Below, piece after piece: positions 39,437-48,346 of a stretch of 64,000 bases of DNA (within the stretch, counting starts at the first letter, position 1; every line of letters begins with the position of its first letter). The notes below the pieces were generated by a model. That model did not search any database. It was not told the DNA's origin and saw only the letters and a program-made list of their open reading frames with translations. The position numbers were made by a program, and so were the translations under genes. Source of the stretch: JABDQA01 sp963759125 (GTDB lineage Bacteria; Desulfobacterota; Desulfobulbia; Desulfobulbales; Desulfocapsaceae); NCBI GenBank assembly GCA_963759125.1, contig CAVWXN010000007.1, positions 1 to 64,000 on the forward strand, given 5' to 3'.

Positions 39437-40328
39437 TCAATGGCGAGGGATGACGATTTCATCAGTTAGAACCCTGCCGGGGCCTATTACCGCTCCATCC
39501 CAGACAACACAACGGCACAGCTTCACCCGGGAGCCAATCCGGGCCTTGCCGATGCATCCCCAGTCCACGATTTCGAGATCATCGGCCGTCTCGGCTCCTG
39601 CATCTATGCAGAGTTCTTCTGCCTTACATCCCAGTTCGGGCCACCGTGGAACCTGCCCCGACAGCAGGGCTCCGTGAAGCTTCAAATAATCTTCGGGGGT
39701 TCCCATGTCGGTCCAGTTGCAGCGGTCGTAACGTCTGACATGAATAGCTCTGTTCTGTGCCAATAAACTACGATAATACTCAATGATGCATGATGCCGTT
39801 TCTTTTTTTATCCCCCGGAGAAGCTCAGGGTTGATTACCTGGATTCCGGTATAGGCCAGTAGCTCGCCGTCCTGACGCGAGCCGCCGAAATCCGTTATCT
39901 GCTGGCCTTTGACTGAGATCTTGTTAAACCGTGGGCAATCATGCACTGCCATGGTGACAGCGTGTTCTGCCTGCACATGGTAGCGGTAGAGCTCGCCGAC
40001 ATCGATGGAGTGGTAGATATCGCCGTTAACCACCAGCAAGGGTTCGTCGTCCAATTTATCGAGCGCTCGGCGCACCCCCCCTCCGGTTCCGAGTATCACT
40101 TCCTCCTGTTGAATAGCTTATACCGGGAATGTCTCGGAGACAGGTGACGATCTGTTCTCCAAGGTGATGACAATTGACGATGATTTTCGAAAAACCGCTG
40201 CTCTTGAGGCGGTTGACGGCAGCCAGCAACAGCGGCGTGTTGAGCACGGGGAAAAGTGGTTTCGGCAAATACTTCGTGTAGGGCAGGAGCCTGGTGCCGA
40301 ACCCGGCGGCAAGGATCATGGCCTGCAT
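39437..40328 (-). CDS. murU: MurU-like nucleotidyltransferase (one frame break)
   Basis: Sugar-1-phosphate nucleotidyltransferase, about 297 residues. In the recycling pathway MurU converts MurNAc-1-phosphate to UDP-MurNAc. The N-terminus has AMILAAGFGTRLLPYTKYLPKPL, the nucleotide-binding signature, and the second piece has GTGGGVRRALD, LLVVNGDIYH and NWTDMGTPEDYLKLH. The pieces are in different frames; dropping one T from the TT near 40108 joins them. A left-handed-helix-like tail (IGKARIGSRVKLCRCVVWDGAVIG) lengthens it compared with the short MurU of Pseudomonas. A mannose-1-phosphate guanylyltransferase role is the alternative. The start may be 40340 (GTG) or 40328 (ATG). Confidence 0.75.
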
Positions 40329-40369
40329 GGATTTCGCCACCGGCTCAGAGGATCTGACCAGAGTCAGAT

Positions 40370-41206
40370 TTAATAATCGAGACTGCCATCACCACGTTCC
40401 TCGACTCCAACCACCACTATACCATAGCGGTTAGCGGTCTCAATCATCTCGGCTGGGTCAAAGAGCAGGGACTGACCGGCTTCAACGGCGAGTACCGCCC
40501 CCTTCACCTGATGGATCGATTCTATGGTCTTGGTACCGGTGGCCGGCAGGTCGAACCTGAAATCCTGGTTGGGTTTACGCAGCTTGACGACCACTGCCTG
40601 CTCTTTGGCAAGTTTGCCGCCCCTCAGAATGGCCGCATCTGTCCCCTCGATAGCCTCGACCGCCATCACCGAGCAGTCCCTGACTACCACGCACTGACCG
40701 ATATCCAGTTTACCGATGGCCCTGGCGTTGCGCCAGCCGAACTCGATATCCTGGCGCTGGCTCTTATTGGGCTTTCTACGGCTCAGCACTCCTTTGGGAA
40801 AGAGAAGGTGTTCCAGGTAGAGTGTCGATTCGAGGACCTTGATCCCCTCCTCTTCGAGAGCATCGGCAACGGATCTCAGAATCGCATCGTCCTGTCTGTT
40901 GTCAATCTTGTTCCACAAGGTCAGCCCTTTGAGGTCGGGCATTACATCTCGAAAAATCTGGGTTTTGGTAATGGTGCCCAGAAATACCGCCTCGGCAACC
41001 CTGTTCTGCTTGAAAAATTTTATGATCTTGCCGAGCTGACCGAGTTTCACCCAGCAGGCTTCATCCGCCGCCTGGGCGACCAACTCATCCGTTTCACTGC
41101 GATGGGCGGCAACATAGACTTTACGCCCTGCTTTCCGGGCTGCCTCGATGAACAGCAGCGGAAATTGTCCGCCGCCGGCTATTATTCCTATTCGATCTTT
41201 TACCAT
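40370..41206 (-). CDS. lpxI: UDP-2,3-diacylglucosamine pyrophosphatase, LpxI type
   Basis: Hydrolyses UDP-2,3-diacylglucosamine to lipid X and UMP in lipid A synthesis, replacing LpxH. About 278 residues beginning RIGIIAGGGQFPLLFIEAARK, the LpxI N-terminal signature, with LGQLGKIIKFFKQNRV, MAGTI-like VFLGTITK, DDAILRSVADALEEEG and TDAAILRGGKLA in the C-terminal domain. ATG at 41206 is chosen over a longer frame because the family starts here and it lies 22 bp after lpxA. It is the last gene of lpxD-fabZ-lpxA-lpxI. Confidence 0.93.
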   Translation of the reverse strand: MVKDRIGIIAGGGQFPLLFIEAARKAGRKVYVAAHRSETDELVAQAADEACWVKLGQLGKIIKFFKQNRVAEAVFLGTITKTQIFRDVMPDLKGLTLWNKIDNRQDDAILRSVADALEEEGIKVLESTLYLEHLLFPKGVLSRRKPNKSQRQDIEFGWRNARAIGKLDIGQCVVVRDCSVMAVEAIEGTDAAILRGGKLAKEQAVVVKLRKPNQDFRFDLPATGTKTIESIHQVKGAVLAVEAGQSLLFDPAEMIETANRYGIVVVGVEERGDGSLDY

Positions 41207-41228
41207 TTTTTGAAAAGAAGGCGGCTGA

Positions 41229-42023
41229 TTACACTTCTGTGCGCCGTATGACACCGCGTTTAGAGGTTTCGAAGAATTCGATCATGTGCTGTACTTCAGT
41301 ACAGGCGCCATATTCTTTTCTGGCCAGTTCAAGGGCATCTTTGAGCAGCAGATTGGGTGATCGATAGATAGTTCTGAATACCGAGTCCAGATTGCTGATC
41401 ACCTCTCGGGAAAAGCCGCTTCGACGCAGCCCGACTTTGTTGATGCCCGACACCCTGGTCTGATCACGTATACCCGCTACGATGACATAAGGCGGGACAT
41501 CAAGTCCGACACCGGAGACACCACCAATATAGGATAAGGTCCCGATTCTGCAGAACTGATGTACCGCCACCAGACCGCCGATGGCGGCCCGCTCTCCGAC
41601 CTCTACATGCCCGGCGAGGGTGGCAACATTGGCCATCACCACGTGGTCTCCAATCTGGCAGTCGTGGGCGACATGAATATAGGCCATCAACAGACAGTGG
41701 CTGCCGATGACCGTCTTTTGCTTGCCTCCAGGCGTACCCCGGTGGATCGAGGCATATTCGCGTATCTGATTGTCATCACCGATAATCAGCTCGGTAGGTT
41801 CACCCTTGTAGTTCATGTCCTGGGGGGCGCCTCCCACCGCAGCAAAACTGCCGATCAGATTCCTCTCGCCGATGGTAGCCGGCCCGCTGACCACCGCATG
41901 TGCCTCCACTTTAGTTTGGGCACCGATCTTTACATCGGCGCCAATCACCGCGTAGGGTCCGATCTCAACACTCGAATCCAGTTCAGCCCTTTTATCAACC
42001 ACTGCGGTTTCATGTATGGCCAT
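41229..42023 (-). CDS. lpxA: UDP-N-acetylglucosamine O-acyltransferase
   Basis: First enzyme of lipid A synthesis; transfers a 3-hydroxyacyl chain from ACP to UDP-GlcNAc. 264 residues of left-handed beta-helix hexapeptides, starting HETAVVDKRAELDSSVEIGPYAVIG. LMAYIHVAHDCQIGDHVVMAN carries the catalytic His, and VHQFCRIG is typical of the LpxA group. A C-terminal helical domain follows. It is placed between fabZ and lpxI with short spacers. Confidence 0.95.
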   Translation of the reverse strand: MAIHETAVVDKRAELDSSVEIGPYAVIGADVKIGAQTKVEAHAVVSGPATIGERNLIGSFAAVGGAPQDMNYKGEPTELIIGDDNQIREYASIHRGTPGGKQKTVIGSHCLLMAYIHVAHDCQIGDHVVMANVATLAGHVEVGERAAIGGLVAVHQFCRIGTLSYIGGVSGVGLDVPPYVIVAGIRDQTRVSGINKVGLRRSGFSREVISNLDSVFRTIYRSPNLLLKDALELARKEYGACTEVQHMIEFFETSKRGVIRRTEV

Positions 42024-42058
42024 CTTATCTCTCCTGAAAATTTACCAGCCAGCGTCAA

Positions 42059-42511
42059 TCAGACAAAGCTGGCCATCAACTCGGCCTCGGTGACCAGCTG
42101 ATCATCGACGAAAGCCTGCCCCTTCATTACCATTATCATCCGCTTGTGTTTGAGCAGTTCCATCCGATATTCAATCTGATCCCCTGGAATAACCGGCTTG
42201 CGGAAACGTGCCTTGTCGATGCCGGCAAAATAGACCAGCCTCTCACCGATCATTTCAGGAACCGAGCAGTAGGCCAGGCAACCACCGACCTGGGCCATAC
42301 CTTCAAGGATCAAAACGCCTGGAAATACTGGTCGATCGGGGAAATGACCTTGAAAAAACGGCTCGTTTACTGTCACGTTTTTTATACCTTTGACACTTTG
42401 ACGGGGAACCAGCGAGGTGATGCGATCAACCAACAGAAATGGATAGCGATGCGGCAGAAGTCGCATGATCTCCTGAATATCGATCTCCTTCTTCTTTACG
42501 ATATCTTCCAT
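42059..42511 (-). CDS. fabZ: 3-hydroxyacyl-ACP dehydratase
   Basis: Hot-dog fold dehydratase of fatty-acid elongation, 150 residues. It has IMRLLPHRYPFLLVDRI with the catalytic His and FFQGHFPDRPVFPGVLILEGMAQVGG with the catalytic Glu. ATG at 42511 is taken as the start (an in-frame TTG lies one codon upstream), 3 bp after the lpxD stop. Its position between lpxD and lpxA links fatty-acid supply to lipid A. Confidence 0.95.
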   Translation of the reverse strand: MEDIVKKKEIDIQEIMRLLPHRYPFLLVDRITSLVPRQSVKGIKNVTVNEPFFQGHFPDRPVFPGVLILEGMAQVGGCLAYCSVPEMIGERLVYFAGIDKARFRKPVIPGDQIEYRMELLKHKRMIMVMKGQAFVDDQLVTEAELMASFV

Positions 42512-42514
42512 CAA

Positions 42515-43570
42515 TCAACCCTCCTTGGTGATGGATTCGTCTTGTTCGACAAGACGGGCAAGCTCTTTCTTGATCTTTCTGACATCCTTCAAAAGTTCCG
42601 GCAGCCTGGAAAATGCAGTTACAGATTTGAGCCATTGTTTGCCATCGATGGCCGGCACCCCGGCCAGCCGGGCACCGGCCGGCTGATCACCGTGAACAGC
42701 CGCCTTTCCGGCCACCATTGTCCCGTCTCCGATTGTGAGGTGACCAACTGTTCCAGCCTGGCCGCCTAAAAAAACGTTTCTTCCCAGGGTCGTAGACCCG
42801 GACAGTCCTACCTGGGCAACAAGCAGCGAATTTTCCCCAACTACCACATTGTGAGCAACCTGTACCAGATTATCTATTTTTGTGCCAGATTTGATCCAGG
42901 TTACCCCAAACGTGGCACGGTCGACACAGCAGTTGGCGCCGATCTCGACATCGTCGCCGATCCTCACGCTTCCGAGCTGCGGCCTCTTGACGTGGAAACC
43001 TCTTTTGTCAGTGGCATACCCATAGCCGTCGCTGCCTATGACGGTGCCGGCGTGAATTATCACCCGTTCGCCCAGTTCACAGCCCTGCTCGATGGTTACG
43101 TTGGGCCGTATGGTGCAGCCGTCGCCGATGACGACATCGGCCCCGATAACCACCCCGGCACAGATCTCCACCTGCTCACCAATGGTTGCCCGGTCGCCTA
43201 TAACCACTTTGGCGCCAATGGTAATCTCTCTGCCCAGACTGCAGCCTCCCCCTATCACTGCACTGTCATGTATTCCGCCGGCTCTGAAGGGACCCCTAAG
43301 AAAATAGTTCTGAATTAATGCCGAGGCCAGATAGGCATCGTCTACCCTGACGACATTATCAACCTCTAGTTCTACGTCTTTCTCCACCAGAAACGCAGAG
43401 GCCCCTGAATGGGCGGCCTGGTCAAGATACTTGACGTTGACCAGAAAACTGATGTCTCCCGGACCGGCTGAATCGAGCGAACCAAATCCGGAAATCTCCA
43501 AGGTGGGATCTCCACTGATCTCCCCCTCGACCATTCGGGCCAGAGCTTCAAGCGTGATTGTTTTTTCCAT
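42515..43570 (-). CDS. lpxD: UDP-3-O-acylglucosamine N-acyltransferase
   Basis: Third lipid A enzyme, adding the N-linked hydroxyacyl chain. 351 residues: an N-terminal uridine-binding domain (FGSLDSAGPGDISFLVNVKY), then many hexapeptide turns with VIGSDGYGYATDKRGFHVKRPQLG, NCCVDRATFG and LVQVAHNVVVGENSLLVAQVGLSG, where the His is catalytic. The C-terminal helix (FSRLPELLKDVRKIKKELARL) binds ACP. It is intact and follows the namZ-like gene by 24 bp. Confidence 0.95.
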   Translation of the reverse strand: MEKTITLEALARMVEGEISGDPTLEISGFGSLDSAGPGDISFLVNVKYLDQAAHSGASAFLVEKDVELEVDNVVRVDDAYLASALIQNYFLRGPFRAGGIHDSAVIGGGCSLGREITIGAKVVIGDRATIGEQVEICAGVVIGADVVIGDGCTIRPNVTIEQGCELGERVIIHAGTVIGSDGYGYATDKRGFHVKRPQLGSVRIGDDVEIGANCCVDRATFGVTWIKSGTKIDNLVQVAHNVVVGENSLLVAQVGLSGSTTLGRNVFLGGQAGTVGHLTIGDGTMVAGKAAVHGDQPAGARLAGVPAIDGKQWLKSVTAFSRLPELLKDVRKIKKELARLVEQDESITKEG

Positions 43571-43594
43571 GGTTCAGATGGGTGTTGAGAATTT

Positions 43595-44767
43595 TTAATC
43601 GTCGTACAACAGGTAAGGCGCACGCGTTTTCATGAATTCGTCCAGCCCTGCCTGCCACTGCTGTTCAAGCTCCGTGATCGATACTCCCGCCTCTATCTGT
43701 TCACGAAGCCACCGATCACCAAGAATAAGATCCATTGGCAGCTTCTCAAACTCATATTCGTAGGGAGGCTCTTTGTAGCTGAACTCCTCGGGATAAAGTT
43801 TGAATACCGTTTGGTAGAGGGCCAGACTGGTGCGATAGGGTTTGAACACGTGGTGATCCAGGACATGGATCTGGAAGCCACGGCAGGAACGGCCCGCCCA
43901 TTTGCCTGAGGTCGGTTCAAACAGTGCCGGGCGCAGCAAACAGCCCTCGAGTTCATGATCGGCCAGGCAGCGGGCTATCGGTTCTACCTCCCAATAGGGC
44001 GCCCCCACCAGCTCAAACGGCAGTGTTGTCCCCCTGCCCTCCGAAATATTTGTGCCCTCCCAGATCACCTGACCTGGATAGACCTTTGCGGTTGACGGGG
44101 TCGGCATATTCGGGGAAGGAAACACCCAGGGAAGACAGGTATCCTCAAAATACATCGATCTCAGCCAGCCGTCCATTCTGACAATCTCCAGATCGGCACC
44201 GAGGCCGAACCCGTCATTGAACAGCAAGGCCAGCTCAGCGATGGTCATTCCATGCCTCATCGGCAATGGATATAGACCTACAAAGGAGCTAAACTCAGGC
44301 TGAACCAGGTTGCCTTCCACGGCCACACCGCCGATCGGATTGGGGCGATCGAGCACGATCACCTTGGTACCGAGTTCGGCCGCCTTCTCGAGGCAATAGG
44401 CCATGGTGTAAATAAAGGTGTAGACTCGGGTTCCCACATCGTTGAGATCGACAAACAACACATCAATCCCATCGAGCATCTGGCTTGTCGGCCGGCGCTG
44501 GTCACCGTAAAGGCTGAACACGGTGAGCCCGGTGGCACCGTCAATGGCATGGTCCGATTCAATCATGTTGTCCTGCTTTTCCGCCTCAAACCCGTGCTGG
44601 GGAGAAAACAGGCAAGTAAGATTGATGCCGCTGGCAGCAGACAGAATGAACCTGCTGTGCACAAGATCATGATTCACCGAAGCATGGTTGCAGAGCAGAC
44701 CACAGCGCGAGCCCCTGAGGGGAGCAAGCGTTTCCTCGCTTAACGCGTCGATGCCTGTCAGAGTCAT
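43595..44767 (-). CDS. namZ: NamZ-like exo-beta-N-acetylmuramidase (DUF1343)
   Basis: DUF1343 protein of 390 residues; the characterised member NamZ removes terminal MurNAc from peptidoglycan chains. Motifs are CGLLCNHASV, FSPQHGFEAEKQDNM, SLYGDQRRPT, IDVLFVDLNDVGTRVYTFIYTM, VLDRPNPIGG, LPMRHGMTIAELA, PSPNMPT and WEGTNISEGRGTT. I see no signal peptide, unlike some secreted members, so it may act on cytoplasmic fragments. With amgK and murU 4 kb away on the same strand it would supply free MurNAc. ATG at 44767 fits the family start better than the codons upstream. Confidence 0.85.
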   Translation of the reverse strand: MTLTGIDALSEETLAPLRGSRCGLLCNHASVNHDLVHSRFILSAASGINLTCLFSPQHGFEAEKQDNMIESDHAIDGATGLTVFSLYGDQRRPTSQMLDGIDVLFVDLNDVGTRVYTFIYTMAYCLEKAAELGTKVIVLDRPNPIGGVAVEGNLVQPEFSSFVGLYPLPMRHGMTIAELALLFNDGFGLGADLEIVRMDGWLRSMYFEDTCLPWVFPSPNMPTPSTAKVYPGQVIWEGTNISEGRGTTLPFELVGAPYWEVEPIARCLADHELEGCLLRPALFEPTSGKWAGRSCRGFQIHVLDHHVFKPYRTSLALYQTVFKLYPEEFSYKEPPYEYEFEKLPMDLILGDRWLREQIEAGVSITELEQQWQAGLDEFMKTRAPYLLYDD

Positions 44768-44797
44768 TTTCGCTTTTCCCACCACCACGGCCGCCGC

Positions 44798-46639
44798 CTA
44801 TTCCACCGTAACGCTTTTTGCCAGATTGCGCGGCTGATCCACATCACAACCCAGGCGGGCGGCAATCTCATAGGAAAGAAGCTGCGCTGGGATGGTGTAA
44901 AGTATCGGGTTGATATCCTCATGGACGACCGGCAGATAGATGACATCGTCGGTTATGGTTTTAAGATGTTCGTCGCCTTCGCTGCCGAGCAGAATGATTC
45001 TCCCCTGCCTTGCCTTAATTTCTTCCACATTGGAAATGGTCTTCTGATAAACCGAATCCTGAGGGGTGATGGCAAATACCGGCATGTTCTTGTCGATCAG
45101 TGCAATCGGTCCATGTTTGAGCTCGCCGGCGGCATAGCCCTCGGCATGGATATAGGAGATCTCCTTGAGCTTCAAGGCGCCCTCCAGGGCAATGGGAAAA
45201 TTAACCCCTCTGCCGATGAAAAGAAAATCTCTGCAGTCATAAAACGATTCGATCAAGGTGCGTATCTGCTCCTGAACGGTGGGCAGAATCTGCTCGACGA
45301 CCCCGGCACTGTCGATCAGATGCTGCCCGAGTTGTTTACGTTCTTCTGGAGAAATGCTGTTTCTCATCTGGGCAAAATAGAGAGTAAAGAGAAACAGTGC
45401 CGCCAGCTGGGAAATAAAGGCCTTGGTAGAGGCCACACCTATTTCCGGCCCGGCGTGGGTGTAGATGGTGCCATGGGCCTCGCGGGTCATGGTGGAGCCG
45501 ACCACGTTGCAGATGGTCAGTACTCGAGAGCCCATTTCTGCGGCCCGGCGGATGCCGGCCAAGGTATCGGCGGTTTCACCCGACTGCGAAATCGAAATGG
45601 TCAGAACCCGCTCGTCGATCAGCAGATGACGATACCTGAACTCAGAGGCAATATCGACCTCCACGGGGATCCTTACATATTTTTCGAGCCAGTACTTGGC
45701 CACCAGCGCCGCATGCCAGGAGGTGCCGCAGGCCACGAGAAAGATGCGCTCGATGCGCTCGAACTCATCACTGTCAAGATTGATTTCAGGCAGCACGATA
45801 TTGCCGGTCTCCAGGTTGATCCTGCCCCTAACCGTATTGGTAATCGCCTGCGGCTGCTCGAAGATTTCCTTGAGCATGAAATGCTTGTAGCCGGCCTTTT
45901 CGGCCATCGCCGCATTCCATTCGATGGTGGTAATGTCCCTCTGAACCGTTTCACCGGTTTCAAGTGAGATCAGTTTGCGGTACCCATCGGAGAGTATTGC
46001 CATCTCCCTATCTTCGAGAAATATCACCTGATCGGTATAGGGCAGCAGGGCCGGGGTATCAGAGGCGAGGTAGGAGTTCCCCTGATCATCGGTACCCAGA
46101 ACCAGCGGACTGTGGTTTCTGGCCGCCACCAGGATTCCGGGAAAATCGGCAGACATCACCCCCAGGGCGTAGGAACCCTCGACCCGCTCGAGAGACTTCT
46201 GGACAGCAGCCGCCAGATCACCGTTCAGATTCTCCTCGATCAGATGGGCCAGAACCTCGGTATCCGTCTCGGAGTTGAACTGGTGTCCCAGCTGTTTGAG
46301 TTCTTCACGGAGGCTGTGATAGTTCTCGATGATACCGTTGTGCACCACCACCAGTCTGCCACTGCAGTCTCTATGGGGATGGGCGTTCTGTTCGGTCGGT
46401 GCACCGTGGGTTGCCCACCTGGTATGGCCGAGTCCACAATAGGCCTGGACGCCGTAGGCTTCCTCGACAAGCGCTTCAAGCTTGGCTAATTTACCTTCAC
46501 AACGATAGGTCTCCAATTCACCATTCTTGAGGTAGACGATCCCGGCCGAATCATAGCCCCGGTATTCAAGTTTTTTTAAACCTTCAATCAAGACTGGAAC
46601 GACTCTTCTTTTTCCTGCATAGCCTACAATCCCGCACAT
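44798..46639 (-). CDS. glmS: Glutamine-fructose-6-phosphate aminotransferase
   Basis: Makes glucosamine-6-phosphate, the entry to UDP-GlcNAc for peptidoglycan and lipid A. 613 residues with the N-terminal nucleophile MCGIVGYAG (Cys2 after Met removal), RGYDSAG and HTRWATHG in the glutaminase domain, and two SIS domains (ACGTSWHAALVAKYW, SQSGETADTL, STKAFISQ). The C-terminus ends DQPRNLAKSVTVE, as in almost all GlmS. AGGAGT lies upstream of the ATG. No glmS ribozyme was recognised upstream. Confidence 0.97.
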   Translation of the reverse strand: MCGIVGYAGKRRVVPVLIEGLKKLEYRGYDSAGIVYLKNGELETYRCEGKLAKLEALVEEAYGVQAYCGLGHTRWATHGAPTEQNAHPHRDCSGRLVVVHNGIIENYHSLREELKQLGHQFNSETDTEVLAHLIEENLNGDLAAAVQKSLERVEGSYALGVMSADFPGILVAARNHSPLVLGTDDQGNSYLASDTPALLPYTDQVIFLEDREMAILSDGYRKLISLETGETVQRDITTIEWNAAMAEKAGYKHFMLKEIFEQPQAITNTVRGRINLETGNIVLPEINLDSDEFERIERIFLVACGTSWHAALVAKYWLEKYVRIPVEVDIASEFRYRHLLIDERVLTISISQSGETADTLAGIRRAAEMGSRVLTICNVVGSTMTREAHGTIYTHAGPEIGVASTKAFISQLAALFLFTLYFAQMRNSISPEERKQLGQHLIDSAGVVEQILPTVQEQIRTLIESFYDCRDFLFIGRGVNFPIALEGALKLKEISYIHAEGYAAGELKHGPIALIDKNMPVFAITPQDSVYQKTISNVEEIKARQGRIILLGSEGDEHLKTITDDVIYLPVVHEDINPILYTIPAQLLSYEIAARLGCDVDQPRNLAKSVTVE

Positions 46640-46674
46640 AGTCCACTCCTGCTGATAGTCTGGTTCAGGGAAGT

Positions 46675-46687
46675 TTCAAGGTAGCCT
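46675..46687. repeat. Solo copy of the 13-bp element end
   Basis: TTCAAGGTAGCCT, identical to the right end of the element at 22179-22321, in the glmS-pyrE divergent spacer. It may be a remnant or a distant partial copy of that repeat. Confidence 0.55.
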
Positions 46688-46832
46688 TAAGATTACGAAA
46701 AATTCAATAATCATATAGCCTAACATTACTTTTCTAACTATTACGAGTTTTTTCTTTGCTCGCTTCCCAAAAATGGTTACCTTTGCACGAACCTAAAATA
46801 TCATCAGAATACCCCAAAATCACGGACATTTT

Positions 46833-47384
46833 ATGGACGACCCAAAACGTTTGAAAGAGATACTGCTGGCGAAATCTTACCGGAAAGGCACCTTCACCCT
46901 TACCTCGGGCAAAACCTCAGATTTTTATATTGACGGCAAACAGACTACTCTGCATGCTGAAGGCGCCTATCTATGCGGCAAGCTGCTGTTTGAACTGATA
47001 AAGAGCGAAGCAAAGCCAATAGATGCGGTGGGAGGTATGACCCTGGGTGCAGATCCGCTGGTCTCGGCCGTTTCAATCGTCAGCTACCTGGAACAGGCAC
47101 CGATTCCAGCCTTTATTGTCCGCAAGGAAGCAAAAGGCCATGGGACCGGCAACTATATCGAAGGGTTAAAAAACCTGCCCGAGGGTGGCCGGGTTGCATT
47201 GGTCGAGGATGTGGTGACCACCGGAGGTACTCTGCTTAAAGTGATTGACAGGGTCGAGGCTGCAGGATTCGTGGTAGGGCTCGTGGTCACCGTGGTTGAC
47301 CGTCAGGAAGGGGGAGCGGAAATTCTTGCCGACAAGGGCTATCCGCTTAAAGCGTTGTTTACCCGTGAATCATTGTTGAGCTGA
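46833..47384 (+). CDS. pyrE: Orotate phosphoribosyltransferase
   Basis: Pyrimidine enzyme forming OMP from orotate and PRPP. 183 residues with GTFTLTSGKTSDFYIDGKQTTL (substrate region), IVRKEAKGHGTGNYIEG (flexible catalytic loop) and VALVEDVVTTGGTLLKVI, the PRPP-binding motif. No strong ribosome site precedes the ATG. A small Cys-rich gene follows after 2 bp. Confidence 0.95.
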   Translation: MDDPKRLKEILLAKSYRKGTFTLTSGKTSDFYIDGKQTTLHAEGAYLCGKLLFELIKSEAKPIDAVGGMTLGADPLVSAVSIVSYLEQAPIPAFIVRKEAKGHGTGNYIEGLKNLPEGGRVALVEDVVTTGGTLLKVIDRVEAAGFVVGLVVTVVDRQEGGAEILADKGYPLKALFTRESLLS

Positions 47385-47386
47385 TT

Positions 47387-47558
47387 ATGAAGTGCAAGAA
47401 ATGCAGTGGTGCTCTCGAGGTATTGAGGTCATGCGGCTCGGTCAAAATGCGCTGTACCAGCTGTAACAGCCGCTTTGCCATCCATGAGGTAGCTGATCAG
47501 CTTGATGAAAAGACCGAGTCCCAACTCGCCCGCTATCCCGGTAATCATTTACGATTGA
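47387..47558 (+). CDS. Small double-CxxC zinc-ribbon-like protein (one frame break)
   Basis: About 56 residues with two CxxC pairs (CKKCSG and CTSCNS), probably a zinc ribbon, followed by HEVADQLDEKTESQLARY. The literal frame runs on to 47641 with unlike sequence. Dropping one base in the CCCGG at 47537-47541 gives PVIIYD and a stop at 47556-47558, a more natural end. It follows pyrE immediately. The function is unknown; similar small Cys-rich proteins are common in Desulfobacterota. Confidence 0.6.
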
Positions 47559-47647
47559 CAGTGGTTGTTGGAGTCACTGGCGACTCACTTATTTTCCTAG
47601 CATTACAAGACCGTAGAATAATCTGTGACTTTTTCTCGTAAATGTTA

Positions 47648-47653
47648 TATAAT
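47648..47653 (+). promoter_or_regulatory. Likely -10 box before the second PilZ gene
   Basis: TATAAT at 47648-47653, about 38 nt upstream of ATG 47691, which has GGGGGAG 4 nt upstream of it. The -35 region is poor. The spacer 47559-47690 has no gene. Confidence 0.4.
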
Positions 47654-47690
47654 ACTAGTATACAGTGAAAACTATACTCGGGGGAGAAGC

Positions 47691-48228
47691 GATGCGTTCT
47701 CAAGAAGCTTTTAAGGAACTGAGTTGACTTCGAACGAAAGCTTTTGTAACCGAAGAAGGCACTGCCGCCATCGTCTGCCCCAATTGCGAAATCACAAAAA
47801 ATATTACCGGTGGCCGACTATCGTGGCAACAAACATTCGCATCAAAATCCGTTGCCGCTGTCAGCAGACCTTCACCATTGACCTCGAATTTCGTCAGTTC
47901 ACACCGTAAGCCCACAGAACTGGTCGGATTTTACGAAATTTCTTCAGAGAGACGCGAGGCAGGGCTGGTAATTAAAGATCTTTCGAAGAATGGTCTCGGT
48001 TTCATGGTCTCAGGTGTTCACAATGTCAGAGTCGGTCAGAAAATTATGGTGAATTTTGACCTTGACGACCAGAAAGGCACGCCGCTTAAGAAGCAGACTG
48101 TCGTCCGTTCGGTGGACAGAACAGAATCGGGTGCGAATTCAAGAAAGACCAGGCCTTTGAGAAGGGCTTGGGTTTCTACCTGGGACCTGAGCAGAAAATT
48201 CCGCTCCATTTCACACCTAGCGGCATAG
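47691..48228 (+). CDS. PilZ-domain protein with N-terminal Cys motif (several frame breaks)
   Basis: Read across at least four single-base breaks, this codes for about 175 residues. It has a short N-terminus (MRSQEAFKEL), CPNCEITKNI with RIKIRCRCQQTFTIDLEFRQ (a four-Cys zinc-ribbon-like module) and then a PilZ-like barrel with VIKDLSKNGLGFMV (D/NxSxxG), GQKIMVNFDLDD and a final GLGFYLGP. Breaks lie near 47725, 47812, 47845, 47905 and 48135. The 3' end is uncertain because the restored frame continues past 48228 toward hflX. A cyclic di-GMP effector role is likely, but the RxxxR arm is unclear, so binding is not certain. Confidence 0.6.
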
Positions 48229-48346
48229 ATTCAAGGCGCTCTGTCAGGCAAAAAACGAGCGAGGAGCCAGCGGAGCAGTTTGGTAACGCTGCGAGCAGGC
48301 ACCGAAGCGAGTTACCCAGCCTGCGGGGATGGGTTGGACAAATGTT

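Noticed and set aside
46640..46832. Possible glmS ribozyme upstream of glmS
   Set aside because: The spacer is short and AT-rich, partly occupied by the repeat end, and I see no ribozyme core.
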